Positions 1 through 10,907 are shown, counted from the first letter of the stretch. The stretch is DNA of 64,000 bases from Megaleporinus macrocephalus (GCA_021613375.1 CM038719.1:5131390-5195389), one strand, 5' to 3'. The notes: generated from the sequence alone by a model not told the origin. Program-made: numbers and translations.

Positions 1-784
1 CTGGTGTTGGGGTGGAAACTGAACCTGCTCTGTGGTGTTTGGCGCCGTAGCGTTTTAGCTAAGCTAACATATTACATAATACGAATATTAAGAGATATAT
101 TACACATACGTGTATATCTGACCTGTGATTGGTCAGTGGACTCATTTGCATGTTACAGGAATCTTTTGGGATCTGTATTGAGAAGGCCGGCTAAACAATA
201 ACGGCAGTGCAGCCCTGACTGACTCTCGGATGTTTGTCCAGGTAGAGCAGGTGGTGTTATTTTTATTGGAAACCCGTGTCCGCGGTGCAGATGTGCCGTT
301 ACGTTGTTCCGGCAGGTGCCACCCGAATCTGAAAGTGGGCTAACACACACCCTGTGGCTGCTCGGTTCCTGGAACACCATGTTTATCCAGGAGCAGCAGA
401 ACAGAGGGAGTGTGCGGAGCTTCAAATCTCCAGGTAAACACCAAATAGGCTGAATGAGACCGTCAAGCGTTTCTCCTTTGGCTGATCTGAGAAACCTGAT
501 TATCCCATCACGTGCTGGCGGAGCTGTTTTCATATGGTGTGGTGGGCAAACACTCCGCTGGTTGTTCTTTTTTCTGTCTGCTGAGGCGACCGCAGATGTT
601 CTTTATGATCGGTTTAGCTTCCAGTTTCTTGTGCTGAGGAACTGAGAAACGTTTGGTGACTGTAATGTCCGTGATGGACGTTCTGGTGTGGATCTGTGTC
701 CTGATTTGGCTTTGAAGTTCTGAACTGTCTCTTAATTAATTTCGGTTGGTCTCACTGAGGTCTTGTTGGGAACCTGTATCTATA
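1..784. other. Non-repetitive sequence, no gene seen
   Basis: Mixed-composition sequence without tandem repetition and without a convincing exon. The short open frames here show no recognisable domain and no exon-like splice context. It leads into the degenerate beginning of the 63-bp repeat region. Confidence 0.5.
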
Positions 785-2235
785 GGCACTCCACCTTTTG
801 CTAACACTAGGGTTTAAGATTGACCCGGAGCTTAAAAACAGAGATTTAGGCTGACATAAGGTTTAGGAGTATTGCTTTGGACTAACCCACACGGCTCAAG
901 ACTAAGGCATGGTTTAAGATTAAGATTTAAGACTGAAGCAGAATTCAAAACTGGCAAATAACTGAACAGCATCACTTAGGACTAACGCATTGCTTAAGAC
1001 TAGGGCTTCAGACTAACAAGCACAAGTCTTAAGAAAATGGCCTAAGACTAAGGAGCATGTGTCTTAGGGTTTTAGGACCAACAACAGATTATTAATATGG
1101 TTTAAGACTGATGCAAAATTTATAATTAGGTCATAAGACTAGCAGAAAACTTTAGGCTAGGGTGTAAACCCCATGGTTTAAGATTAACAAAGGTTGTAGG
1201 TGATGGTTTAGGATTAACACTCACATGGCTTACTACTAACACATGACTAAAGATTAGAGTTTATGACTGACACTAGGCTATAAGATTGCCTAACATTTAA
1301 CATCATAATTAATGAGAGGCTTCAGACTAACACAGGGCTTAAAACTAGGTCTAAAGGCTCATACATGGCCTCTAGACCATAGTCCTAGGGACATAGGACT
1401 ATGGTTTAAAACTTATCTTAATACTAACATGTGATTTAGGATTAGAGTTTGAGACAAGACTAAAGTTTAAGACGACTTAATACTAACACATGATTTAGTA
1501 TTAAAATTTGGGATATAAGACTAAGGTAAAGACTTGGCCTAACACAAACACATGATTTAGGATTAGAGTTTGGGACATAGGACTATAGTTTAAGACTTGG
1601 CTTAATACTAACACGTGATTTACAATTAGAGTTTAAGACATAGGACTATGGTTTAAAACTTGGCTTAATACTAACATGTGATTTAGGATTAGAGTTTGGG
1701 ACATAGGACTATGGTTTAAGACTTGGCTTAATACTAACACGTGATTTAGAATTAGAGTTTAAGACATAGGACTATGGTTTAAAACTTGGCTTAATACTAA
1801 CATGTGATTTAGGATTAGAGTTTGGGACATAGGACTATGGTTTAAGACTTGGCTTAATACTAACACGTGATTTAGAATTAGAGTTTAAGACATAGGACTA
1901 TGGTTTAAAACTTATCTTAATACTAACATGTGATTAAGGATTAGAGTTTGAGACATAAGACTATGGTTTAAGACTTGGCCTAATACTAATACATGATTTA
2001 GGATTAGAGTTTGGGACATAAGACTAAAGTTTAAGACTTGGCCTAACACAAACACATGATTTAGGATTAGAGTTTGGGACATAAGACTAAAGTTTAAGAC
2101 TTGGCTTAATACTAACACATGATTTAGTATTAAAATTTGGGATATAAGACTAAAGTTTAAGACTTGGCCTAACACAAACACATGATTTAGGATTAGAGTT
2201 TGGGACATAGGACTATGGTTTAAGACTAACACGGG
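785..2235. repeat. 63-bp minisatellite with degenerate left flank
   Basis: From about 1390 to 2235 the sequence repeats every 63 bp, with about 13 copies; the core is ACATAGGACTATGGTTTAA followed by a TTGGCTTAATACTAACA-type segment. Between about 1560 and 1900 two unit variants alternate (AACATGTGATTTAGG and AACACGTGATTTAGA types), giving a 126-bp dimeric higher-order unit. From 785 to 1390 the same words (TTTAAGACTAACAC and similar) recur without a regular period, so this looks like an older, decayed part of the array. The 63-bp length leaves the minus strand open over 21-residue periods; this is a by-product of the period, not a gene. Confidence 0.9.
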
Positions 2236-2804
2236 TGTCTAAATCATAGTCGTGTTATTGTTTGTCTTCCGGTCTTCATGCTGTCCATGTTCCCAGTCTC
2301 TGAAGTTCTCCAGTGAAGGGTCAGCTTTGTGCTTCTCTCTGCCAACACCATCACGTCTTGCTAATGTCAGTGTCCGTTGCCCGGCTGGCCGGAGGTCGGC
2401 ATGAGTGGACGGCGACGCTGCTGATGCTGGTGCGGTGTGACAGGGCAGGTGACCCGCTGACAGGGCCGCGTCCTCCGCTGTCTTTTCTTAAGCTTTAGCA
2501 GAGGACACATGTAGCCTGAGCTCTGCGGGGGACAACCTTTCAGCGTCCGGCAGAAAACACCTCTGTTAGGGTCACCGCGCGGCGGTCTGACTGCTGAGAG
2601 AGCGCTACGGGGAGTTGACCAACTTTCGACCAATCAGGAGCCTCAGAGTGGCTAGTTTTGGAAGTCTGTTAGCAGCTTTTCGTCCGTGAGGAGAAGCTGG
2701 AGTGATGTATTTTGGAGGAGAGCTGCTGTTTGTCCTGCGATCAAGTTGCTTTCTGGAGCGACTGTAATGAATTTTAAGAAGACAGTTCGGCTGAAACACT
2801 TCAT
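2236..2804. other. Non-repetitive GC-rich island, no gene seen
   Basis: A unique stretch between two minisatellites, richer in CpG than its surroundings at 2370-2600. I see no exon with credible splice sites and no recognisable protein. It could hold regulatory sequence, but nothing in it is diagnostic. Confidence 0.4.
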
Positions 2805-4375
2805 TTTCCTTCAGGACTCTAAGTGGGTTTTTTCTTTTTGAGTCTTTGTTCCTCTCAGTGGTTCTAGCTTGTGCTCTTAAGGGGGTTCTCTTGGTTACCC
2901 TAAGTGCTTTTTCCTCATTACCTTATGGATGTATCTGTTTGGGTCTTGGTTCCTCTCAGAACATCTGCACCATGATCTTAGTGAGGTTCTTCTTTTGGTC
3001 TTGGTTCCTTTCAAATCGTCCGCACCATGATCTTAGTAAGGTTCTTCTTTGGGTCTTGGTTCCTCTCAGAACTTCTGCCCCATGATCTTAGTAAGCTTCT
3101 TCTTAGGGTCCTCGTTCCTCTTAGTGGTTCTCCCACATTCCCTTAAGGAGTTTTGGTCCTCAGTGGTTGTTTTTCATCATCTTGAGAGGTTCTTCTTTGT
3201 GTCTTGGTTTTCCTCAGTGGTTCTTCCTCATAATTTTATAAAATTCTCATTTTCCTTCAGAACTCTAAGTGGGTTTTTTGTCTGTTAGGGTCTTGGTTCC
3301 TCTCACTTCTGTACCATGATTTTAGGGGGGTTCTTCTTTGGGTCTTGGTTCCTCTCAGAACTTCTGCACCCTGATCTTAGGGAGGTTCTTCTTTGTGTCT
3401 TTTTTCTGCTTAGAATTTCTGCCCCATGATCTTAGATAGATTCTTCTTTGGGTTCTGGTTCCTCTCAGAACTTTTGCACCATGATCTTAGGGGGGTTCTT
3501 CTTTGGGTCTTGGTTCCTCTCAGAACGTTTGCACCATGATCTTAGGGGGGTTCTTCTTTGGGTCTTGGTTCCTCTCAGAACTTCTGCACCCTGATCTTAG
3601 GGAGGTTCTTCTTTGGGTCTTGGTTTCTCTCAGAATATCTGCACCATGATCTTAGGGAGGTTATTCTTTGGGTCTTGGTTCCTCGCAGAATATCTGCTCT
3701 ATGTTCTTAGTGATGTTCTTCTATGAGTCTTGGTTCCTCTCAGAACCTCTGCCCTATGTTCTTAGTGATGTTCCTCTTTGAGTCTTGATTCTTCTCCGAG
3801 GTGCTTATTCATGATCTTATGGAGGCTTATCTTTGGGTCTTGGTTCATCTCAAAGGTTCTTCATCAGCCGGTTGTTCTTTTAAGTCTTTTAAGTTCCTCT
3901 TAGTGGTTCTCCCTAGTCTCTTATGCAGTTGGTTTTTTTTGAGTTTTGGTCCACAGTGGTTCTTGAGAGGTTCTGTTTTGCATCTTGGTTTTCCTCAGTG
4001 GTTCATCTTCATAATCTTTGGGAGGTTTTTTTAGGATCTTATTCTTTGGGTCTTGGTTTATCTCAAAGGTTCTTCCTCAGTCGGTTGTTCTTTTAAGTCT
4101 TCGTTCCTCTTAGTGGTTCTCCCTAGTCTCTTAAGCAGTTGGTTTTTTTTTGAGTTTTGGTCCACAGTGGTTCTTGAGAGGTTCTGTTTTGCATCTTGGT
4201 TTTCCTCAGTGGTTCTTCTTCATAATCTTAGGGAGGTTTTTTTAGGATCTTATTCTTTGGGTCTTGGTTCTTCTCCAAGGTGCTTCTTCATGCTGTTAGG
4301 GAGGTTCTCTTTTTGAGTCTTCAGTCATTCTTGGTTCCTCTCAGTGGTTCTCCCTGGTGCTCTTCAGTAGTGCTT
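2805..4375. repeat. ~55-57-bp minisatellite
   Basis: Repeats of about 55-57 bp with cores GGGTCTTGGTTCCTCTCAGA and CACCATGATCTTAGG. They are regular at 2950-3790 and increasingly diverged to about 4375. Around 3830-4290 a longer block of about 230 bp (with TCGGTTGTTCTTTTAAGTC-like text) is present twice, so the array also grew by duplication of multi-unit blocks. A detached fragment of the same array lies at 5019-5233. Confidence 0.88.
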
Positions 4376-4908
4376 TATTATAATTGGGTGTTGCTCTGAA
4401 TGAGTTGAGTTTAAACCCCGAGCTGCGCTATAACCTCGAGTCAGTCCAGGTCCCGGTGGGCTGCATGTGTCAGTGTATTAGCTTGTTTGAAACGCTTTTT
4501 GAAGACCCTCGATTAACACCCTGACTGAAAAGCTCCAGCCTCCACCGCCGCTTCTTTTGTGAAGAGCAAAGTCGCCCTGAACAGACGACAAAAGCTGCTT
4601 TCACACACCTGTGCAGAGCCGCTCTGTGAAGGAACTTTGAAGTCCTCGACTGAACGTCTTGCAGTAAATGTCTGTTTCTTTGCTCCCCGTGTGAGTCGCT
4701 CGGCTGCTGTTTTTCTTAAAGGTCACGTCGTTTTTCTTCTGTTGGTCTGTTTTTTCTTTTGATTCTTGATGGTATGAAGATCCAGGCTGTTGTCTGTGAT
4801 CACAGGAAGCATCGTTTATCACAAAAGCGGCTCAAATGGACGTTTCTTTGCATTCCTTTTTATTGTTTGTTCCAGATCTGACTGTGACCGAGTGTGTTTG
4901 TGATTAAA
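4376..4908. other. Non-repetitive sequence, no gene seen
   Basis: Unique sequence of balanced composition between two repeat tracts. A 67-codon open frame is present but lacks similarity to anything I recognise and has no convincing exon boundaries. Confidence 0.4.
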
Positions 4909-4966
4909 TAACAATTATATATGCTTAATTAGTAATTATATACGCTTAATTAGTAATTATATACGT
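4909..4966. repeat. 21-bp AT-rich repeat, short array
   Basis: About three units of a 21-bp repeat with core CGCTTAATTAGTAATTA. The left flank, GATTAAATAACAATTATAT, is shared with the longer array at 5951-6137, so the two arrays descend from a duplication that included flanking DNA. Confidence 0.85.
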
Positions 4967-5018
4967 CCATTAACATCTTATTAGCCGTGTGGGGCATCAA
5001 AGCAACAACCAGAGATAC

Positions 5019-5233
5019 CCTTAGAACTTCTGCACCCTGATCTTAGGGAGGTTCTTCTTTGGGTCTTGGTTCTTCTCAGAACTTCTGCCCCATGAGCTTA
5101 GTGATGTTCTTCTTTGGGTCTTGGTTCCTTGCAGAATATCTGCCCTATGTTCTTAGTGATGTTCTTCTTTGGGTCTTGGTTCCTTGCAGAATATCTGCCC
5201 TATGTTCTTAGTGATGTTCTTCTTTCCAAGACC
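5019..5233. repeat. Detached fragment of the ~55-bp minisatellite
   Basis: About four units of the repeat seen at 2805-4375 (CACCCTGATCTTAGGGAGG, GGGTCTTGGTTCCTTGCAGA). The fragment sits inside the AGCAACC-type repeat, which begins near 4996 and resumes at 5234. It therefore appears to have been copied into that repeat. Confidence 0.85.
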
Positions 5234-5960
5234 TAGCTACACCCTAACAACAAACTGAGATACCACAGCAACCAACTGGTAACCCCCGAGCAGCCACCTG
5301 GAATATCAGCGCAACCTCCTAGCCCCCACGTGGGATAATGTAGCAAATGCCTAGCAACACCCTAACAACCACCTACGATACCAATGCTACCACATATCAA
5401 CACGATAGCAACCATCTAAGATACTAAAGCAACTGCATAGCAACACATTAGCAACTATATGGGATACCATAGAAAGAGCAACCACCTAGCAACCACCTAA
5501 AACACCGTAGCAACTGCACAGCAGCAATCTGGGATGCCATTGCAACCATATAGCAAGACTCTTGCACCCACATGACATCACCCTAGCAACTATCTAGAAT
5601 ACTATACCAACTGCATAGCAAGACCCTAGCAACTGTTTGGGATGCCACTGCAACCTTCTAGCAGCCCCCTAGCTACCACCTGGAACACCATGACAACAAC
5701 TTTATTAGCACATCACCAACCACTTGCAAATTCAACAACCCCAGCAACCGCATAGCAACAACATAGCGACCCCTCTGACGCCTTAGCAACCACCTAAAAG
5801 CCCCCTAGCATACATCTAGGATGCCATAGCAACCGCAGAGCAACACATTTAGCAACACTTTAGCAACCACCAAGGATAGCATAGCAACCACATAGCAGTA
5901 CCCTATCTGGAATGCCCTAGCAAGCACTTGGGAATACCTTAGCAAAGATTTTGCAGCGTT
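5234..5960. repeat. AGCAACC-type degenerate tandem repeat, left block
   Basis: Diverged tandem repetition of words such as CATAGCAACCACC, TAGCAACACCCTAGCAACC and CTGGGATGCCATAGC, without a single fixed period. The segment from about 5520 to 5940 matches 6190-6640 in the same order, so the two blocks are duplicates separated by the 21-bp array. Confidence 0.88.
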
Positions 5961-6137
5961 GGGGATTAAATAACAATTATATACGCTTAATTAGTAATTA
6001 TATACGCTTAATTAGTAATTATATATGCTTAATTAGTAATTATATACGCTTAATTAGTAATTATATACGCTTAATTAGTAATTATATATGCTTAATTTGT
6101 AATTATATATGCTTAATTTGTAATTATATACGCTTAA
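5961..6137. repeat. 21-bp AT-rich repeat, long array
   Basis: Eight units of the 21-bp repeat also seen at 4909-4966. Each unit with the full core CGCTTAATTAGTAATTA holds two TAATTA words, the generic homeodomain core. It is bounded on both sides by AGCAACC-type repeat. Confidence 0.9.
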
Positions 6138-6645
6138 AACAGCAACCATCCAGCAACCACCTAAAATACCATAGCAACTGCATAGCAGCACCCTGGCAAC
6201 AATCTGGGATGCCATAGCAATTGTATAGCAAGACTTTTGCAACCACATGGCGTCACTCTAGCAACTATCTGGGATACTATACCCAAGCAACTGTTTGGGA
6301 TGCCGCAGCAGTCTCCAGGCAGCACCCTAGCTACCACCTGGAACACTATGGCAACAACCTATTAGCACATCACCAATCACTTGCAAATTTAACAGCCCCA
6401 GCAACCTCATAACAACAACATAGCGACCCGTCTGATGCCTTAGCAACCACCTAGAAGCCTCCTAGCATACATCTAGGATGCCATAGCGACCACATAGCAA
6501 CACTGGGATGCCATAGCATCCATTTAGCAACACCCTAGCAACCACCAAGGATAGCATAGTAACCACATCGCAATACCCTAGCAACTATCTGGAATGCCCT
6601 AGCAGCCACTTGGGATACCTAAGCAAAGACGTAGCAGCGTTTCTG
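6138..6645. repeat. AGCAACC-type degenerate tandem repeat, right block
   Basis: Second copy of the AGCAACC repeat block. It parallels 5520-5940 through shared landmarks (GCAAGACTTTTGCAACCACA near 6228, AACAACATAGCGACCC near 6412, ACATCTAGGATGCCATAGC near 6467). Confidence 0.88.
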
Positions 6646-6909
6646 GATCTGTTGAATGTCCTGATTGGTTCTGCAGGTTCTTCAGGAAACACTGTAGATG
6701 TTTAGATGTTCTTCACAGTCGCTGAATGACTGTTTACATTAATTATGTGTATAAAAATGAAGAGTTTGCTCCAAATACAGTGTTTATCTCACAGAGGAGC
6801 CCTGAACCAGCAGCCGGGGGGAAGACTTCCACTTACATCACCTCAGAATTCCTGATTAAACAGATAAAACTGGGGCGGTAGCTGTGGAGTGATGAGTAAT
6901 CACGTACTC
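6646..6909. other. Non-repetitive sequence, no gene seen
   Basis: Unique sequence of balanced composition. No exon, RNA gene or mobile element was recognised. Confidence 0.4.
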
Positions 6910-6950
6910 GCTGCTGCTGCTGCTGCTGCTGCTGTTGTTGTTGTTGTTGT
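6910..6950. repeat. (CTG)n(TTG)n trinucleotide repeat
   Basis: About eight CTG units followed by five TTG units. The run lies at one end of a 171-codon minus-strand open frame, where it translates as poly-Ala and poly-Thr. That frame has no other protein-like feature. Confidence 0.95.
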
Positions 6951-7795
6951 CATTAGGAAGATTACTCGTCCTGCGCTGATGCGGTGCTGATGCTGCGCTG
7001 ATGCTTTATTACTGTTATTGTTATCAGTATTAGAATGAAAACAGGGTTTGATTCGCGCAGAGTGAGCTGCAGTTTGAGGCCCACTCAGCCGGCCCCGCTC
7101 TAAACAGCCTCGTCTGCACATGAATAATGGAGCGTTCGCGGCAGACTCACTTCTGCTGGATGCCTGACGACATGAAAGAGAAGACAGCTTTGTGAAACGC
7201 TTACACAAACACACACATATACATACACGCACAAACACGTGCACCTCCTTACCTGAGTCTCTCTCTCTCTCTCTCTCTACAGGCGCTTCTCTCTGGGAGA
7301 GGATCACTTTCTTCCGGGAGGACTTTTGGAGGAGTGCAACCTTCAGGTACTGCATCTTACAACTTTCTTTATTAGACAGTCTGGTGTAATACAGTCTTAA
7401 AGGGCCCACGTGCAAAATTTTATTTAATTAATTAATTTATTTAATTTATTAAATTTATTTAATTTTTTATTCCCTTCAAGTCCACTTTCGGCAGTCTGTA
7501 TGACTTCAATAGTCATAACTAGTTTTAACGTGGCCAATTTCTAGACTCTCTTTAACTCTTAGGATTAAAGGAGCAGTATGTAAAATGATACGACATGTAA
7601 AATCCATATTTCAACATGGTTTCTCGCCGCTGTCACTCATTTACCAAGAGCTTCAGCCATCGTTGTATTTACTGTTCTTTCATTGGCTGCCTGTTCTTAA
7701 ATGATCTAAACGGGAACAGCACCTTCACCATGATTTACCATGGGGGCAGCAGCACTACTTCCTTATCCTCACATGTTGGATGCATTCAACTCCAC
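6951..7795. other. Mostly unique DNA, candidate noncoding island at 7030-7200
   Basis: Unique, CpG-containing sequence at about 7030-7200, then a short (TC)n at 7257-7279 and an AT-rich TTAAT/TTTA tract at 7419-7466. At 7567-7590 the words AAAGGAGCAGTATGTAAAAT appear; nearly the same words occur at 63943-63964, so this is probably part of a dispersed element whose ends I cannot define. No exon was recognised. Confidence 0.35.
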
Positions 7796-8606
7796 AATAC
7801 AGTGACTCACTATCACCTCTTCAGCTACAAAGTGGTATTACAGTGACTCACTATCACCTCTTCAGATACAAAGTGGTATTACAGTGACTCACTATCACCT
7901 CTTCAGGTACAAAGTGGTACTACAGTGACTCACTATCACCTCTTCAGATACAAAGTGGTATTACAGTGACTCACTATCACCTCTTCAGGTACAAAGTGGT
8001 ACTACAGTGACTCACTATCACCTCTTCAGATACAAAGTGGTACTACAGTGACTCACTATCACCTCTTCAGGTACAAAGTGGTATTACAGTGACTCACTAT
8101 CACCTCTTCAGTACAAAGTGGTACTACAGTGACTCAACTATCACCTCTTCAGCTACAAAGTGGTACTACAGTGACTCACTATCACCTCTTCAGCTACAAA
8201 GTGGTACTACAGTGACTTACTATCACCTCTTCAGGTACAAAGTGGTACTACAGTGACTCACTATCACCTCTTCAGGTACAAAGTGGTACTACAGTGACTC
8301 ACTATCACCTCTTCAGGTACACAGTGGTATTACAGTGACTCACTATCACCTCATTAGGTACAAAGTGGTACTACATTGACTCACTATCACCTCTTAAGCT
8401 ACAAAGTGGTACTACAGTGACTCACTATCACCTCTTCAGGTACAAAGTGGTACTACAGTGACTCACTATCACCTCTTCAGCTACAAAGTAGTACTACAGT
8501 GACTCACTATCACCTCTTCAGGTTCAAAGTGGTACTACAGTGATTCACTATCACCTCTTCAGGTACAAAGTGGTACTACAGTGACTCACTATCACTTCTT
8601 CAGGTA
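7796..8606. repeat. 41-bp minisatellite carrying AP-1 consensus sites
   Basis: About 20 units of 41 bp with cores CAGTGACTCACTATCACCTC and TTCAGGTACAAAGTGGTA. By my reading 18 units contain TGACTCA, the consensus AP-1 (TRE) site; one has TGACTTA (near 8213) and one TGATTCA (near 8541). Sites recur about every 41 bp, roughly four helical turns. Units differ mainly at GGTAC/AGATAC/AGCTAC and TATTAC/TACTAC positions. Whether any factor binds is not shown by sequence. Confidence 0.93.
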
Positions 8607-8732
8607 AAATCACAGTAACATTAGCTTCAGTGTAAAGTTAATGTAAATGTGAGCTAACTTGGTTAACGTTTGATATTGTAGCTCACTAATATTCCAACAA
8701 GCTTAAATAGTATGAAATTCAGTCGCTTTCAT

Positions 8733-8851
8733 TTACATAATTTTATTTACATTGTCAGAGAATTTTATTATAAATGGATCAATAGAAATGCTCCAAAATA
8801 GCTTCGATAACATTCTGGTTCCATTGACTTACATTGAAAGTAAAGACTCTT
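8733..8851 (-). mobile_element. Dispersed repeat fragment, AATGGAACCAGAA family
   Basis: Read on the minus strand this contains GTAAGTCAATGGAACCAGAA and GGAGCATTTCTATTG, the hallmark words of a family also present at 13885-14033, 14200-14405, 23455-23665 and 59310-59500. It is too short to show termini, and the superfamily is not identifiable from these fragments. Confidence 0.7.
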
Positions 8852-8993
8852 TGCATGAGCTCCAGGTTGTACGGACTGGAAAGCAAACTCTACAAAATTT
8901 TAGCAATGCTTATTCACTACGTCAAAGTCTTTTAATTAAGAAAACAAGTAAAATGTAGTTTTCCATTAGACTAGACTTGTTTGTTTATGATAA

Positions 8994-9018
8994 TAATAGT
9001 AATAATAATAATAATAAA
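8994..9018. repeat. (AAT)n microsatellite
   Basis: Seven to eight AAT units, one interrupted, ending in an A run. Confidence 0.9.
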
Positions 9019-9218
9019 AAAATGATACCACCTGCAGTGTATGTGCGTGTTTAGTTAGCTCTGTTTTCTCTGCCTCGCCGTGGGAGACGGAGTCTGTAGA
9101 CACAAGAAGATGTTTATTGTTTCAGTCCCGGCAGGTGTTTATTGAGCACAAATAAAGTTACGCCTACAAGTGCGTGTGCTGGATAAGCCCCAGAGGGCCC
9201 TGTGCTGAGTCCGAGAGG

Positions 9219-9242
9219 TGACCTCTGACCCTCTTCAGGTCA
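9219..9242. promoter_or_regulatory. Candidate nuclear-receptor half-site cluster (DR1-like)
   Basis: TGACCTCTGACCC at 9219-9231 reads on the minus strand as GGGTCA-G-AGGTCA, a direct repeat with 1-bp spacing. A third half-site, AGGTCA, follows at 9237-9242 on the plus strand, everted and 5 bp away. DR1 elements bind RXR-containing dimers and HNF4/COUP-type receptors. The link to the receptor gene 42 kb downstream is inference; such motifs also arise by chance. Confidence 0.35.
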
Positions 9243-9334
9243 AATCAGTGAGTTCTGTGAGGATTTTTGTAGTAAAGTCTTACCTGCTATGTGTAATGAG
9301 GACCTTGATACTCACCTGTGACACACCAGACACA

Positions 9335-9880
9335 CTGAAACATTTCATATACACTCACTGTCCACTGTATCAGCTCCACTGACCATACAGGACCTCCACT
9401 CACTGTCCACTGTATCAGCTCCACTGACCATACAGGAGCTCCACTTACAGACTGTAGTTCATCTGATTCTCTGTATACTTTATTACTCTGTTCTTTAATG
9501 ATCAGGACCCCCACAGGACCACCACAGAGCAGGCACTAATAAGGGAGGTGGGTCAACTCTCAGCACTGCAGTGACACTGACGTGGTGGTGGTGGTGTGTT
9601 AGTGTGTGTTGTGCTGGTGTGAGTGGATCAGACACAGCAGTAGTTCAGCTGCTGCTGCACAGTTTGTGTTCCTCTAGTTCTTCATCAGTGGACACAGGAC
9701 GCCGCCCACAGGACACTGCTGTCTGGATAGTTTTGGTTGGTGGACGATACTCAGTCCAGCAGTGACACTGAGGTGTTCAAACACTCCAGCAGCAGCACTA
9801 CTGTGTCTGATTCACTCACACCAGCACAACGTCAGTGTCACTGCAGTGCTGAGAATGACCCACCTTTCTAATATTGGTAC
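9335..9880. mobile_element. MITE-like dispersed element with long inverted repeats
   Basis: The stretch 9547-9640 (starting GGTGGGTCAACTCTCAGCAC) and its inverse at about 9785-9872 (ending GCTGAGAATGACCCACC) form long imperfect terminal inverted repeats around a ~145-bp loop. Words such as GTGAGTGGATCAGACACAGC are typical of a family widespread in fish genomes. Left of the inverted repeats, 9350-9440 has two copies of a 45-bp motif (CCACTGTATCAGCTCCACTG), which also belongs to the family because it recurs next to the copy at 19935-20205. There is no transposase. Confidence 0.75.
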
Positions 9881-10382
9881 CTTGGCAAGTACAATGAATA
9901 TAATATTAATTGATAATTAATAATGTTGCTCGCTGTAGTAAATATGTTTGGGTTTTGATGTGTGGGTCCGAGCTGCAGTCCCAGCCTCAGCATGCGCTGG
10001 TGCCGGTATAGCTTCCCGAGCTGAACGTCAGGCCGGCTCTATTTCTGTGTGTGCGTAATCAGTGTATTAATACGAGCACTCGTGTTATTTCAGAGCTGCC
10101 TGCCTCTTTTAGCTGAGATGTTAATTTCAGGCAGGGTTAATGATACGCTGGAAACACTTCAGAGTGGGGCCTCGTCTGGCTCTGTGTGTGTGTGTGCGTG
10201 TGAGAGATATATCCTATCGCACTCGCCATCACCTCAGCCTGGATTACTCGCAGTTATTGCATGTCTGTGTGAAATGAAGATATTAAAGGAGCTTTTATTG
10301 CTCGCCGTCGGACTGACTACAGATTAAAAACACCCACTCAGCCGTTACGCCGCATCACCTCCACCTATACAGCAGCCTCTAC
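9881..10382. other. Non-repetitive sequence, candidate conserved noncoding island
   Basis: 10040-10330 is unique, moderately GC-rich and lacks internal repetition apart from a short GT run. A 92-codon open frame crosses it but shows no family signature. It is a candidate regulatory island because it sits between repeats without decaying into them; conservation cannot be judged here. Confidence 0.3.
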
Positions 10383-10907
10383 CTGTTTAACAGGGGAATT
10401 CCATCCTGATCTAATGTGTACAGAGTGCTTCAGAGTGGGCTTTGGTGTGAGATGGTTCAGATGTTGTTTACAGCGGTTGTGATGGGAACCAGGGGCTCCA
10501 TGTCTACAACACAAATATAGACATGATAGTTGCTTTCAAACCCACCAGTGAACCTACACGTGTCTCCTGAGTGTTTATTTGAATGTTGATGATGGTAAAT
10601 CTGAAAATTATAAGTTTTCTTTGGGGACTAGTTTGTCTCATCACACCCTGCAGCATGTATCCCTCCACTAAGAGTGGAATTTAAGGTCGAAATCTTTTCA
10701 AAACTATCATAAACAACATCTCAGACATCAGAAATTCATGACCTTCTCATGTAATAACCTTCTGCCAGAAGGCGTTTAAAGGTGGACGTCTGGTTCCATT
10801 CACCACCACTGTGAACAGCTCTGACTCGTTATGTTTCTCTAGAAAGGAGCTTTCTTCACACCGAACCCACCAATGACTAGCAAATCTCTGGAGTTCCCCT
10901 TAAACAG
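10383..10907. mobile_element. MITE-like element with terminal inverted repeats
   Basis: The left end CTGTTTAACAGGGGAATTCC (10383) is matched in reverse by GGAGTTCCCCTTAAACAG at 10890-10907. Internally, GTTTACAGCGGTTGTGATGG near 10467 is opposed by CATTCACCACCACTGTGAAC near 10797, so the whole 525-bp unit is broadly palindromic. Related copies lie at 20889-21010 and, inverted, at 46215-46530. There is no coding capacity. Confidence 0.7.

Larger units (their letters stand above)
8607..9330. other. Intergenic or intronic DNA with a dispersed-repeat fragment and receptor half-sites
   Basis: Holds a minus-strand copy of a dispersed family (8733-8851), an (AAT)n run at 8994-9018 and a cluster of nuclear-receptor half-sites at 9219-9242, each listed separately. 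The remainder is unique with no exon recognised. Confidence 0.4.

Noticed and set aside
785..2235. Degenerate telomeric (TTAGGG) repeat
   Set aside because: TTAGG/TTTAAG words occur but the period is 63 bp and no TTAGGG tandem run exists.
6900..7415. 171-codon minus-strand open frame
   Set aside because: It contains poly-Ala/Thr from a trinucleotide run and Arg-Glu from a GA run; no domain, no conserved feature.
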